From the NCBI RefSeq assembly GCF_003606265.1, contig NZ_CP023671.1, positions 3,224,001 through 3,288,000 of the forward strand: DNA of 64,000 nt, read 5' to 3'. The notes beneath the pieces were generated by a model that was not told the DNA's origin, did not search any database, and saw nothing but the letters and a program-made list of their open reading frames with translations. How positions within the stretch are numbered: position 1 is the stretch's first letter; every line of letters starts with the position of its first letter. This DNA is from Clostridium septicum. GTDB lineage: Bacteria > Bacillota > Clostridia > Clostridiales > Clostridiaceae. The translations under genes and the position numbers were made by a program. Of the stretch, positions 1-8,582 are shown one piece after another.

Positions 1-864
1 ATGCATGAGCCACCATCAAGTCATATTTGTGCTTACAATATTAAAAAGAAAAATAGGAATGTTCCTTGGATAACATATTGGAGTGATCCTTGGCTTAATG
101 ATTCTACTAGAGAAGATTCTGGTGTTATAAGAAAAAGTATAGAATCAAACTTAGAAAAAAAAGTTATATCATTATCAGATAAATTTATATTTGTAACAGA
201 AGATAATAGAGATGATTATATAAAAAGTTACAATATAGAAAAAGAAAAGACTTTTGTAATTACAAGAGGTTATGATGAAAAGACGTATAAAGAAATAGAA
301 AAAGAAGAAAAGCCTAAATTAATCAATGACAATAAAATAAATTTAGTTTACACTGGAGAAATTTTTACAAAACTTAGAGATATACGACCATTTATAAAGG
401 CCTTGAACTTAATAAAAGAACATAACAATAATTTTTATGAAAAATTAAATGTATTGTTTTTTGGGAATATAGATAATGATGATATAAAAGAAGAATTAAA
501 AAATATATCTATAGCTAAGGTTTCAGACAGAATACCATATAAGGAAGCATTGAAATATATGGTTAATGGAGATATATTACTTTTGTTTGGTAATAAAAAT
601 TCTAAGCAAATACCAGCTAAAATATATGATTATTTTGGGTGCTACGGATATATTCTTGTTATATTAGGAGATGAAAAGGATCCTATAATTAATGTTGTAA
701 ATAATAAAGAAAAATGTAGAGTGGTTTTAAACCATGAAAACGAAATAGAAAAATTTTTAATGGAATTATCATTAAAAGTTGAAAAAGGAGAAAAAACATT
801 TCCCGTTGAGGAATATGAATGGAAACAAATTTCGAAAAGATTAAATGAAATTTTAAAGGAGTAG
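1..864 (+). CDS. Glycosyltransferase, GT4-like, 5' end cut by window edge
   Basis: The reading frame is open from the first base, and the first ATG is probably internal. GT-B glycosyltransferases usually have about 100 residues before the HEPPSSH...PWITYWSDPW stretch seen here at residues 2-32, so the gene most likely starts upstream. The C-terminal half (residues about 110-285) looks like the nucleotide-sugar-binding Rossmann domain, with VYTGEIF and later IPAKIYDYFGCYG, the usual site of the donor-binding E/D-rich motif. It is followed 6 bp later by a second glycosyltransferase, so the two are probably the tail of an exopolysaccharide or cell-surface glycan operon. Sugar specificity cannot be read from the sequence. 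Confidence 0.75.
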   Translation: MHEPPSSHICAYNIKKKNRNVPWITYWSDPWLNDSTREDSGVIRKSIESNLEKKVISLSDKFIFVTEDNRDDYIKSYNIEKEKTFVITRGYDEKTYKEIEKEEKPKLINDNKINLVYTGEIFTKLRDIRPFIKALNLIKEHNNNFYEKLNVLFFGNIDNDDIKEELKNISIAKVSDRIPYKEALKYMVNGDILLLFGNKNSKQIPAKIYDYFGCYGYILVILGDEKDPIINVVNNKEKCRVVLNHENEIEKFLMELSLKVEKGEKTFPVEEYEWKQISKRLNEILKE

Positions 865-870
865 TGATTT

Positions 871-2019
871 ATGCATGTAATGTTTGTACCTTCTTGGTAT
901 CATAATATTAGGAATAAGGTTCATGGTAGTTTCTTTAAAGAGCAAGCTTTAGCCTTACAAGAAGAAGGCATAAAAATTTCAATAGCATATAATGAAATAT
1001 GGCCATTAACTTTACTTGGAAAGGTTAATGAGAAAAAAGGCTTAAATATAAATGTAGAAGAAGGTCTAAAAACTTTTAGATATAAAAATTATAATTTTAT
1101 ACCTAAAAACCCATTAATGTTTAAGGTTTTTAATAAAAGAATGGAAAAGCTTTATAAAGAAATTGTTAAGAGAGAAGGTAAAGTAGATATAATACATGCC
1201 CAATCATCACTTTGGGGTGGAATAAGTGCAGCTTATGTAGCTAAAAAATATAATATACCTTTAATTATAACAGAACATTCTTCTATAAAGAAGGGGATAT
1301 ATATTAAAGAAAGCTATAAACCTAGTATTAAAGAATCTTATAAACAAGCAGATAAATTAATTGTTGTAGGAAATGGATTAAAAAAGGAAATTTCACAATT
1401 TAGTGGTAGAAATGACATAGTAGTTATTCATAATTTAATTCCTTTTGATTTATTTAAAATAAGTAAAAATAATATAAATGAAAAGTTTAAATTCTTTTCT
1501 TTAGCCTTTTTGGAAGGTGAAAAGGGAATGGATACATTGATAAAATCATTTAGAAATGGTTTTAAGGGAGAAAACTGTATATTACAAATTGGAGGAGAAG
1601 GAAGTCAAAAAGAAAGTCTTATAAATTTAGCTAAAAATATTGGTATTGATAGTCAAGTTGAGTTTTTAGGAGCCTTAACAAGAGAAGAAGTTTCTAATAA
1701 AATGTCTGAATGCAATGCTTTTGTTTTAGCATCAAGATATGAAACTTTTGGCGTTGTTTATATTGAAGCTTTAGCCTCAGGAAAGCCTATAATAGGTACA
1801 TTTAATGGTGGAGCAGAAGATATTATTAATAATGACAATGGATTACTTGTTCAAGTTGATAATATAGAAGAGTTAGAAAATGCAATGAAATATATTAAAG
1901 AAAATCTTTCTAAATACGACTCACAAGAAATAAGAAAAAGTTGTGAAAATAGATTTAGTAAAAAAGTAATAGTAAAGGAAATAATAAAAGTATATGAAGA
2001 AATTTTAAAAACTTTATAA
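871..2019 (+). CDS. Glycosyltransferase family 4 protein
   Basis: A 382-residue GT-B fold retaining glycosyltransferase. The N-terminal acceptor domain includes a conserved HGSFFKEQALAL segment. The C-terminal donor domain contains GGEGSQKESL around residue 245 and the family signature ASRYETFGVVYIEALASGKP (E...E) around residues 289-308. It probably transfers a sugar from a nucleotide donor to a lipid-linked or polysaccharide acceptor at the inner face of the membrane. No signal peptide or membrane segment is visible. It starts 6 bp after the preceding glycosyltransferase, with the ribosome site AAAGGAG overlapping that gene's end, so the pair is co-transcribed. The exact product (capsule, exopolysaccharide or teichuronic-type polymer) is unknown. 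Confidence 0.85.
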   Translation: MHVMFVPSWYHNIRNKVHGSFFKEQALALQEEGIKISIAYNEIWPLTLLGKVNEKKGLNINVEEGLKTFRYKNYNFIPKNPLMFKVFNKRMEKLYKEIVKREGKVDIIHAQSSLWGGISAAYVAKKYNIPLIITEHSSIKKGIYIKESYKPSIKESYKQADKLIVVGNGLKKEISQFSGRNDIVVIHNLIPFDLFKISKNNINEKFKFFSLAFLEGEKGMDTLIKSFRNGFKGENCILQIGGEGSQKESLINLAKNIGIDSQVEFLGALTREEVSNKMSECNAFVLASRYETFGVVYIEALASGKPIIGTFNGGAEDIINNDNGLLVQVDNIEELENAMKYIKENLSKYDSQEIRKSCENRFSKKVIVKEIIKVYEEILKTL

Positions 2020-2031
2020 AGGGGTGTAGTA

Positions 2032-2679
2032 ATGTTATTTAAAGAATATAGCATAAATCAATTTATTGAAGAATTATCATCAGATGATCCATCACCAGGT
2101 GGTGGAAGTACGGCAGCTTTAGTTTCAGCATTAGCATCAAGTTTAAATTCAATGGTTTATTCGTTGACAGTTGACAAAAAGTCTTTTGATAAATTAGATA
2201 ATGATAAAAAAGAGAAGATGCTTTTTTTTCAAAAACAAGCTTATAAGTTTACTGAAATTTCACAAGAGTTTATGGAAAAAGATAGACAAGAGTTTGTAGA
2301 GTTAATGGCTGCTTTTAAGCTATCTAAAGAAACAGAAGAAGAAAAAATAACTAGAAATAAAAAAATAAAAGAACATACAATAAAGGCTATGAATATTCCT
2401 TTAAATCTAGCAAGAGAATCATTAAGGTTTTATGATAATATTGAATTTGCTATAAAGTTTGGAAACAAAAATTTAATATCAGATGCAGGTGTAGCAGCTA
2501 TACTTTTAAATTCAGCAATAGAAAGTGCTATAATGAATGTGAAAATAAATTTGAACTCATTAAGAAACGAAGAGTTTTTTTATGTAATAGATAAAGAGTG
2601 TAATGAGATTATAAAAGAATCTTTAAATAAAAAAGTTAAATTAACTTTAGAAGTAGAAAATGTTATATATGCAAATTAA
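2032..2679 (+). CDS. Cyclodeaminase/cyclohydrolase family protein (FchA-like)
   Basis: A 215-residue, mostly helical protein with the hallmark DDPSPGGGSTAALVSALASS near residues 19-38, typical of the formiminotransferase-cyclodeaminase C-terminal domain and of methenyl-tetrahydrofolate cyclohydrolase FchA. Known members interconvert formimino-, methenyl- and formyl-tetrahydrofolate in the cytosol. It follows the glycosyltransferase by 12 bp with GGGGTG as ribosome site, so it may be read through with it, though the functions look unrelated. folD, a second one-carbon gene, lies far away at 40.5 kb. No histidine-degradation gene is adjacent, so cyclohydrolase versus cyclodeaminase activity is undecided. 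Confidence 0.8.
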   Translation: MLFKEYSINQFIEELSSDDPSPGGGSTAALVSALASSLNSMVYSLTVDKKSFDKLDNDKKEKMLFFQKQAYKFTEISQEFMEKDRQEFVELMAAFKLSKETEEEKITRNKKIKEHTIKAMNIPLNLARESLRFYDNIEFAIKFGNKNLISDAGVAAILLNSAIESAIMNVKINLNSLRNEEFFYVIDKECNEIIKESLNKKVKLTLEVENVIYAN

Positions 2680-2691
2680 AAATAGACTATT

Positions 2692-2723
2692 AAAAATAGA
2701 CTACCCATAGGTAGTCTATTTTT
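2692..2723. terminator. Bidirectional terminator between the FchA-like gene and pdaA
   Basis: A perfect 14-bp stem (AAAAATAGACTACC with its complement) and a 4-base loop between two converging genes. It has A-rich and T-rich arms, so it can end transcription in both directions. It reaches the stop codon of the minus-strand gene. Confidence 0.85.
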
Positions 2724-3510
2724 AATGTTCAGGTAATTCAGTAAGAGGTTTAAATTCGTAACCTTCTGATTTTAATTGTTCAATAACTGTTTTTAACACC
2801 TTTACATTTGTATCTGACACAGCGTGTAATAACATAATAGATCCATTATGAGCGCCAGATGTTATTTTCTTTATGGCAGCATCTTCAGATGGTTGATTAT
2901 CAACAAGCCAATCTTTATAAGCAAAACTCCAAAAGATGGTTTTATATCCTAAATCTTTAGTTTTCTTTAAAGAATTTTTTGAGTATTTTCCCATTGGTGG
3001 CCTAAAAAATTTTGGCATGTCTTTTCCAGTTAATTCTTTAAATTCATCTTCTACATCAGTAAATTCTTTTTTGAATTTCTCTGCATCTGTTATTTTAGCC
3101 ATAGAAGGGTGATGAGAAGTATGATTACATACTAAATGTCCTTCTTCTTCCATTCTTTTTACTATGTCAGGACAATCTTTTATATAAGGTTTCACTACAA
3201 AGAAAGCAGCTGGAACTTTTTCTTCCTTTAAAATATCTAATATTTTTGGAGTGTTTCCATTTTCATATCCTTCATCAAAAGTAAGATATAATACCTTTTT
3301 ATTAGTATCACCTACATAATATGCATCTAGGTCTTCAAAAAAATCTGCAGATTCTTTTGGACATTCAGGAGTTTTACCATCATTCCTATTAACAAAGTAC
3401 CAATTTAATTCTGCATCATCAGAAATTAATGCGTTAGCTACAGTAAAGCTTGGCATAAAAATTAATAATGCTACTAAAAATAAAGGTATAATTATTTTTA
3501 GTTTTTTCAT
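2722..3510 (-). CDS. pdaA: Polysaccharide deacetylase, PdaA-like
   Basis: 262 residues with an N-terminal signal or anchor segment (IIIPLFLVALLIFMPSFTVA, about 5-24) and a NodB/CE4 domain from about residue 70. Visible motifs are TFDEGYEN (the FD-x-GYEN form is typical of PdaA), the metal-site NHTSHHPS, FFRPPMGKYS and MLLHAVS near the end. PdaA removes the N-acetyl group from muramic acid during formation of the muramic-delta-lactam of the spore cortex, an extracytoplasmic reaction. It is transcribed alone, opposite to both neighbours. A sporulation promoter would be expected, but I could not define one with confidence. Vegetative peptidoglycan deacetylation is a possible alternative role. 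Confidence 0.8.
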   Translation of the reverse strand: MKKLKIIIPLFLVALLIFMPSFTVANALISDDAELNWYFVNRNDGKTPECPKESADFFEDLDAYYVGDTNKKVLYLTFDEGYENGNTPKILDILKEEKVPAAFFVVKPYIKDCPDIVKRMEEEGHLVCNHTSHHPSMAKITDAEKFKKEFTDVEDEFKELTGKDMPKFFRPPMGKYSKNSLKKTKDLGYKTIFWSFAYKDWLVDNQPSEDAAIKKITSGAHNGSIMLLHAVSDTNVKVLKTVIEQLKSEGYEFKPLTELPEH

Positions 3511-3695
3511 TATATCACCGCCTATTATTTATTATTCATAATTATTATTAACAAAAATAGATACATTAAACTTAGTAATTTAAAGTAGCATTTGTATAAA
3601 TTGGAGTTGTCTTATGTCATTCTATGTTGAAATAATTAATATTGTGGAGTATAATTTTAAAGATATGATTTATGGAAAGAAAGGAATGTACATAG

Positions 3696-4793
3696 ATGAA
3701 TTTAGGAATTGTTGGATTACCTAATGTAGGTAAAAGTACTTTATTTAATGCTATAACTAAAGCAGGAGCAGAATCAGCAAATTATCCATTCTGTACAATA
3801 GAGCCAAATGTAGGAGTTGTTAGTGTTCCAGATAAGAGATTGGATGTTTTAGAAAAAATATATAATACAAAGAGAAAAATCTATACATCAGTAGAGTTTT
3901 ATGATATTGCAGGATTAGTTAAAGGTGCATCAAAAGGTGAAGGGTTAGGAAATAAATTTTTATCTCATATAAGAGAAGTTTCAGCTATAGTTCACGCAGT
4001 AAGATGTTTTGAAGATGAAAATGTTGTTCATGTAGAGGGTTCAGTTGATCCTATTAGAGATATTGAAACTATAAACTTAGAACTTATATTTGCAGATTTA
4101 GAAGTTTTAGAAAGAAGAATGGAAAGATCAATGAAGCAAGTAAGATCAGGTGATAAGAAAGCTAAGCAAGAATATGAGTTAATGGAGAGAGTTAAAGCTC
4201 ATTTAGAAAAAAATCTTCCGATTAGAACAATGGAGTTTAATGAAGACGAAGAAGAATTAGTAAAAGGGTTATTTATGATAACTTCAAAGCCAGTATTATA
4301 TTCATGTAATATTTCAGAAGATGATATGATGAGTGGAAATGTTAATAATGAATATGTTCAAAAAGTTAGAGAATATGCAGAAGCTGAAAATTCAGAAGTA
4401 GTTGTTGTTTGTGCAAAGCTTGAAGAAGAGTTATCAGGACTTGAAGATGAAGAAAAGGCTGAGATGTTAGCTGAATATGGTCTTACAGAATCAGGATTAG
4501 ATAAACTTATAAGAGCAAGTTATAAGTTATTAGGACTTATGAGTTACTTAACAGCAGGTGTTCAAGAGGTAAGAGCTTGGACAATAAAACAAGGTACAAA
4601 GGCTCCACAAGCAGCAGGAAAAATACATTCAGATATTGAAAGAGGATTCATAAGAGCAGAGGTTGTTGCGTATGATGATTTAATTGAGTGTGGTTCAGAG
4701 GCAGCAGCAAAGGAAAAGGGTCTTTACAGATTAGAGGGAAAAGACTACATAATGAAAGATGGAGATGTTGTTAACTTTAGATTTAATGTTTAA
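3696..4793 (+). CDS. ychF: YchF/OLA1-type P-loop ATPase
   Basis: A 365-residue Obg-related ATPase. G1 is GLPNVGKSTLFNAITKAG at about residues 6-23, followed by NYPFCTIEPN (switch I) and FYDIAGLVKGASKGEGLG (G3 and switch II). A long coiled-coil arm lies at about 125-180, and a C-terminal TGS domain ends at VNFRFNV. The family prefers ATP over GTP, binds ribosomes and affects stress responses. Full length. Start is ATG with AAAGGAATG upstream. It is a single-gene unit whose original rho-independent terminator has been invaded by an insertion sequence just downstream. Confidence 0.95.
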   Translation: MNLGIVGLPNVGKSTLFNAITKAGAESANYPFCTIEPNVGVVSVPDKRLDVLEKIYNTKRKIYTSVEFYDIAGLVKGASKGEGLGNKFLSHIREVSAIVHAVRCFEDENVVHVEGSVDPIRDIETINLELIFADLEVLERRMERSMKQVRSGDKKAKQEYELMERVKAHLEKNLPIRTMEFNEDEEELVKGLFMITSKPVLYSCNISEDDMMSGNVNNEYVQKVREYAEAENSEVVVVCAKLEEELSGLEDEEKAEMLAEYGLTESGLDKLIRASYKLLGLMSYLTAGVQEVRAWTIKQGTKAPQAAGKIHSDIERGFIRAEVVAYDDLIECGSEAAAKEKGLYRLEGKDYIMKDGDVVNFRFNV

Positions 4794-4810
4794 AATTAAA
4801 AGAAATTTAG

Positions 4811-4833
4811 AGAATTGGTTTTTAACCAATTCT
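4811..4833. repeat. Left 23-bp target-site duplication of IS copy 1 (ychF terminator stem-loop)
   Basis: A perfect hairpin, AGAATTGGTT / AACCAATTCT with a TTT loop, lying 17 bp after the ychF stop. An identical copy sits at 6384-6406 on the other side of the element, followed by the T-run. The sequence was therefore the ychF terminator before the IS duplicated it. Confidence 0.9.
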
Positions 4834-6383
4834 CAGTTTGTTGAAAAACCTCTGTTAAAAAACAGAGGGTTTTTCTATTATTAATTATGAATAAAACTTA
4901 TATTTAAAATATCATCCAAAATAATACGAATAAAATCTAAAAGTAGCAAAGATAGTCTTGTTGCTATCTTTTTCATATTCTGCACTGCTGCAGTTAGTAG
5001 GCATTGCTCGGATACTTTTTCGCGTCCGCGGAAGCGAGCATAGCGAAGCCCATGCAAATTTTTTGAATCTGCGAAGCTTCGCTCAACTGTTTCTTTTCTT
5101 CTATTGTAAATTCCCTTTCCTTTTTCAGTTTTAAGAAAGTTCTTATTATCATCTTTATGATTTTCCCAAACATGTCGTCTAATTGTTTTATATTTAGCTT
5201 TTTCTCCAAGACACTTATCTTTATGAGGGCAATACATACAAATTTCTTCAAAACATCTATATTCTCTATAGCCTTCGCGAGTCGTAGTTTTATATATTAA
5301 CGCAACATTATTGGGGCAAATATAGATATCTTTATCATAGTCATAAATATATTTATTCTTAGTATACATTCCTTTTTTATGAGGAGAACGTCTATATGCA
5401 ACTACTGGTGTTATATCTCTATCTACAATCCCCTTGAAAATAGGATTACTTGAATATCCTGCATCTAAACCAAGATATTTTGGCTTTATACTAAATACTT
5501 CTTTAATTCTATCTATTCTATTTAGTATTGGCTCGCTATCGCTGACATTACCAGGGGTAACATGTACATCCATAATAATATTATTTTTACTATCTACAGT
5601 TCTATGATCTAAATAAAAGAATCCTTCTGGTTTATTATCTCTCATCATATATCCACTATCAGGATCTGTAGTACTTTTCTTAATTTGCTTTGTTTCTTCT
5701 TTTTCTTTTCTTGGTTTTAAAGGTTTTTTATTATGATTTTCTCTATCTAAATTCACATCAATATCTAGTTGTTCTATATACTCTTTAGGTGTTACTTGTA
5801 CTTCAATTTTTTCAAACTTACGCTTATTAGCATTAGCTTTTATATGTGTTGAATCAGAGTAAAGAATCTTACCACCAACTAATCCTTTTTCCATAGCTTG
5901 AAGAACTATATTATCAAATATTTTTTGTGGAATATCAGTACCTTTAAATCTTCTAATTCTATTTTGACTTATTGTAGATGAATCTGGAATTTTTTCAGTA
6001 ATTGAATAACCTAAAAACCATCTATATGCTAAGTTTACTTCTATGTCTTTAACTAGTTGCCTTTCGGAGCGGATGCCATAAAGATATCCTATAAATAACA
6101 TTTTAAATAGTACTACTGGATCAACAGCTGGTCGACCATTTGTATGGCAATACAAATCATTAGTTAACTCTCTAATAAATGAAAAATCTATGTATTTATC
6201 AATTTTTCTTAATAAATGGTCTTTCGGAACTAATTGTTCTAGCATAACCACTTCCATTTCATTTTGCGTTTGTCTTCTTTCGTTTATCATCACCAAAACC
6301 TCTATGTAATAAATTAATATATTTTAAATTATATTACATATTTGTATAAAATTAAAGACTGCTGACACTTTGTCAGCAGTCTG
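4834..6383 (-). mobile_element. IS1182-family insertion sequence, copy 1 (1550 bp)
   Basis: The boundaries come from comparison with the second copy at 53154-54703. Homology starts at CAGTTTGTTGAAAAAC and ends at GTCAGCAGTCTG, inside direct repeats that differ between the two sites. The ends form an imperfect terminal inverted repeat (CAGtttGTTGAaAAA against CAGactGCTGAcAAA). One transposase gene fills it. Just inside the left end is a terminator-like stem-loop (ACCTCTGTT/AACAGAGGGT with T-run), and at the right end a perfect 12-bp hairpin, so the element carries a stem-loop at each edge. I noticed a single base difference between copies (position 6269). Confidence 0.92.
4881..6290 (-). CDS. 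IS1182-family transposase
   Basis: About 469 residues. The N-terminal DUF772-type region (LLRKIDKYIDFSFIRELTND) is followed by a DDE nuclease core: first Asp in KILYSDSTHIKANANK, second in KYLGLDAGYSSNPIF, Glu in KETVERSFADSKNLHGLRYA. A Cys cluster CMYCPHKDKC lies before the last block. I chose the ATG at 6290 because a GAGG site lies 8 bases upstream; in-frame TTG and GTG codons lie further upstream. The frame is intact and nearly identical to the copy at 53.2 kb, so it is probably active. It catalyses cut-and-paste or copy-type transposition of its own element. Confidence 0.95.
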   Translation of the reverse strand: MINERRQTQNEMEVVMLEQLVPKDHLLRKIDKYIDFSFIRELTNDLYCHTNGRPAVDPVVLFKMLFIGYLYGIRSERQLVKDIEVNLAYRWFLGYSITEKIPDSSTISQNRIRRFKGTDIPQKIFDNIVLQAMEKGLVGGKILYSDSTHIKANANKRKFEKIEVQVTPKEYIEQLDIDVNLDRENHNKKPLKPRKEKEETKQIKKSTTDPDSGYMMRDNKPEGFFYLDHRTVDSKNNIIMDVHVTPGNVSDSEPILNRIDRIKEVFSIKPKYLGLDAGYSSNPIFKGIVDRDITPVVAYRRSPHKKGMYTKNKYIYDYDKDIYICPNNVALIYKTTTREGYREYRCFEEICMYCPHKDKCLGEKAKYKTIRRHVWENHKDDNKNFLKTEKGKGIYNRRKETVERSFADSKNLHGLRYARFRGREKVSEQCLLTAAVQNMKKIATRLSLLLLDFIRIILDDILNISFIHN

Positions 6384-6406
6384 AGAATTGGTTTTTAACC
6401 AATTCT
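6384..6406. repeat. Right 23-bp target-site duplication of IS copy 1
   Basis: Identical to 4811-4833. On this side the stem-loop is followed by eight T residues, so it still forms a complete rho-independent terminator on the + strand. Confidence 0.9.
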
Positions 6407-6541
6407 TTTTTTTAGGGATTTCTCTATACCATTAGAGGTAAAGAATATTAAAAATTTTAACGTAGTTATATGAAAGACCTTTCTTTAAATAGGTAAACAA
6501 AGGTTTATTACAAATAATTTTCAAAAAAAAGTAAATATTAC

Positions 6542-6570
6542 TTGAAGAATTACTCTAAATTTTATAGAAT
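6542..6570 (+). promoter_or_regulatory. Sigma-A-like promoter of the mraZ operon
   Basis: TTGAAG, a 17-base spacer, then TAGAAT, about 70 bases upstream of the mraZ start. The expected transcription start (about 6577) falls right at the three mraZ-box-like repeats. Call is by eye from consensus. Confidence 0.6.
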
Positions 6571-6579
6571 ATATATTAT

Positions 6580-6606
6580 AAAGTGGTTAGAAGTGGTTAG
6601 AAGTGG
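6580..6606 (+). promoter_or_regulatory. Probable MraZ operator: three 10-bp-spaced repeats
   Basis: Three tandem units AAAGTGG, GAAGTGG, GAAGTGG begin exactly 10 bases apart (6580, 6590, 6600), in the leader just ahead of mraZ. MraZ proteins of other bacteria bind short direct repeats with a (A/G)TGG-type core upstream of their own gene, so this is the expected autoregulatory site. Binding itself is inferred. Confidence 0.7.
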
Positions 6607-6640
6607 TGTGAAATAGTTTCTAGGTGAGGTAGGGGTAAAT

Positions 6641-7069
6641 ATGTTTATAGGTGAATATCAACATGCTCTAGATACCAAAAACAGAATGATAGTACCAGCT
6701 AAGTTAAGAGAAGGGTTAGGAAGCAAATTTGTTATTACCAAAGGTTTAGATGGATGTCTATATGCTTACCCAGAAAGTGAATGGAAAATACTAGAGGCGA
6801 AGTTAAAAACGCTACCACTAACTAATAAGGATGCAAGATCTTTTGTGAGATTTTTTTTCTCAGGGGCTTGTGAAATAGAAACAGATAAACAAGGTAGAGG
6901 TTTAATTCCTCAAAATTTAAAGGAATATGCAGGAATAGAAAAGGAAATAGTAAGTATAGGAGTATTGAGTAGAGTAGAAATTTGGAGTAAAGAGAAGTGG
7001 CAAGAATATAATGAGTCAGATGTAGATTTCGACTCTATTGCTGAAAAAATGAGTGATTTAGGAATATAA
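6641..7069 (+). CDS. mraZ: Transcriptional regulator MraZ
   Basis: 142 residues with two SpoVT/AbrB-like half-domains. The first opens [21 protein letters not shown] (the D-x-K-x-R-hi-hi-P signature) and the second has [20 protein letters not shown] at about residues 78-97. MraZ forms ring-like oligomers that bind direct repeats upstream of the division/cell-wall cluster and adjust its transcription. It is first in the cluster, with a GAGGTAGGGG ribosome site and three candidate operator repeats just upstream. rsmH follows after 11 bp. Family and position agree fully. Confidence 0.96.
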   Translation: MFIGEYQHALDTKNRMIVPAKLREGLGSKFVITKGLDGCLYAYPESEWKILEAKLKTLPLTNKDARSFVRFFFSGACEIETDKQGRGLIPQNLKEYAGIEKEIVSIGVLSRVEIWSKEKWQEYNESDVDFDSIAEKMSDLGI

Positions 7070-7080
7070 GGAGTAAAGAT

Positions 7081-8013
7081 ATGGAATTTAAACATGTTTC
7101 TGTACTTTTAAATGAGTGCATAGAGGGATTAAATATAAAATCTAATGGTATTTATGTAGATGGTACCTTAGGAGGAGCAGGACATTCATCACATATAATT
7201 AAAAATCTCTCAAATGAAGGTAGATTAATTGGGATAGATCAAGATAAAGATGCTTTAAAAGCTGCAGGAAAAAGGTTACAAAATTATAAGAATGTTACTT
7301 TTGTGCATAGTAATTTTTATAATGTAAAAAACGTATTAGATAATTTAAATATAGAAAAAATTGATGGTATGTTATTAGATCTTGGGGTCTCATCCTATCA
7401 GCTTGATACTGGAGAGAGAGGTTTTAGCTATATGCAAGATGCGCCTTTAGATATGAGGATGAATAGAGAAAATTCTTTTTCAGCATATGAAGTGGTAAAT
7501 GATTATAGCGAAGATGAACTTTACAGAATAATAAGAGATTATGGTGAAGAAAAATTTGCTAGAAGAATTGCTCAATTCATAGTTAACAGAAGAGAAGAAA
7601 AGAAAATAGAAACTACTTTGGAATTAGTTGAAATAATAAAGAATGCAATTCCAGCTAAAGCTAGAAGGGAAGGGCCACATCCAGCTAAAAGGACGTTTCA
7701 AGCTATAAGAATAGAAGTTAACAGTGAGTTATCTATTCTAAACAAAACTATTGAAGATGCTGTTATGAAGTTAAACAAGGGAGGAAGGTTAGCCATAATA
7801 ACATTCCATTCATTAGAAGATAGGATAGTTAAAGTTAAATTTAAAGAGTTAGCAACAAGTTGTACATGTCCAAAGGAATTCCCAATATGCGTGTGTGGGG
7901 GGAAGGCTAAAGTTAAACTTGTTAGCAGAAAAGCAATAGAACCTACAAAAGAAGAAGTGGAAGAAAATCCAAGAAGTAGAAGTGCAAAGCTTAGAGTTAT
8001 AGAAAAACTTTAA
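7081..8013 (+). CDS. rsmH: 16S rRNA (cytosine(1402)-N(4))-methyltransferase RsmH
   Basis: 310 residues, the normal length. It begins with [15 protein letters not shown]. The SAM-binding motif is [15 protein letters not shown] (about residues 25-39), then [24 protein letters not shown] and the C-terminal [10 protein letters not shown] and [11 protein letters not shown]. It methylates N4 of C1402 in the decoding centre of 16S rRNA, using S-adenosylmethionine, in the cytosol. As usual in Firmicutes it follows mraZ and precedes the ftsL-like gene. Confidence 0.97.
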   Translation: MEFKHVSVLLNECIEGLNIKSNGIYVDGTLGGAGHSSHIIKNLSNEGRLIGIDQDKDALKAAGKRLQNYKNVTFVHSNFYNVKNVLDNLNIEKIDGMLLDLGVSSYQLDTGERGFSYMQDAPLDMRMNRENSFSAYEVVNDYSEDELYRIIRDYGEEKFARRIAQFIVNRREEKKIETTLELVEIIKNAIPAKARREGPHPAKRTFQAIRIEVNSELSILNKTIEDAVMKLNKGGRLAIITFHSLEDRIVKVKFKELATSCTCPKEFPICVCGGKAKVKLVSRKAIEPTKEEVEENPRSRSAKLRVIEKL

Positions 8014-8047
8014 AAAATTAAGTGAATTGTATGGGGGATGTAATAAA

Positions 8048-8548
8048 ATGGTGGAGAAAGAATATGATTATATAAGAGGCAATACAGCTACAAATCCAAA
8101 AAGAGAATATGGGAATCCATCAAAAGATAAGAGAGTTAAAGAAAAACAGAAAATTCAAAGACAAAAAAATAAACATATTCAAAGATTAAAAAATAAAAGA
8201 ACAAGGGGCGTTATACAATTATCAGCTGTAATATTTATCTTAGGAGTTGCCACTATTTCAAGGTATGGACAAATTTACAAAATGCAACATAAGCTTACAA
8301 ACTTAAAGACAGAAATAAAAACAGAAATATCAAATGGAGAAGCTACAAGAGTTGCTTTATTAAAGTATTCTTCCTTAGAGAAGATAAGGGAAGTAGCAAC
8401 TGGTAAATTAGGAATGATTGCTCCAGATAATAGTTCTACAATATCAATCGATATATCAAAAAATTATTTTCCAAACATATCAGAAGAAACTGAAAGTAAA
8501 AAAGAAAATAAGAATATTTTTTCAAAACTTATGGATGCACTAAATTAG
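8048..8548 (+). CDS. ftsL: FtsL-like septum protein
   Basis: About 166 residues. A long basic cytoplasmic N-terminus (many Lys/Arg, residues 20-60) is followed by a single membrane segment near GVIQLSAVIFILGVATIS and a coiled-coil region (MQHKLTNLKTEIKTEI). Family sequence identity is low, as is normal for FtsL. The call rests on topology and on its position between rsmH and the division PBP. FtsL pairs with DivIC/FtsB and FtsQ to activate septal wall synthesis. I moved the start to the ATG at 8048, which has GGGGGATG about 8 bases upstream; an upstream TTG has no good ribosome site. Confidence 0.7.
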   Translation: MVEKEYDYIRGNTATNPKREYGNPSKDKRVKEKQKIQRQKNKHIQRLKNKRTRGVIQLSAVIFILGVATISRYGQIYKMQHKLTNLKTEIKTEISNGEATRVALLKYSSLEKIREVATGKLGMIAPDNSSTISIDISKNYFPNISEETESKKENKNIFSKLMDALN

Positions 8549-8582
8549 ATGCATCCTACATGTTTTTTAGGAAAATGGGGGA

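Noticed and set aside
4994..5251. 85-residue frame within the transposase gene, also present in copy 2
   Set aside because: Same strand but another frame of the transposase coding sequence; no ribosome site and no independent features.
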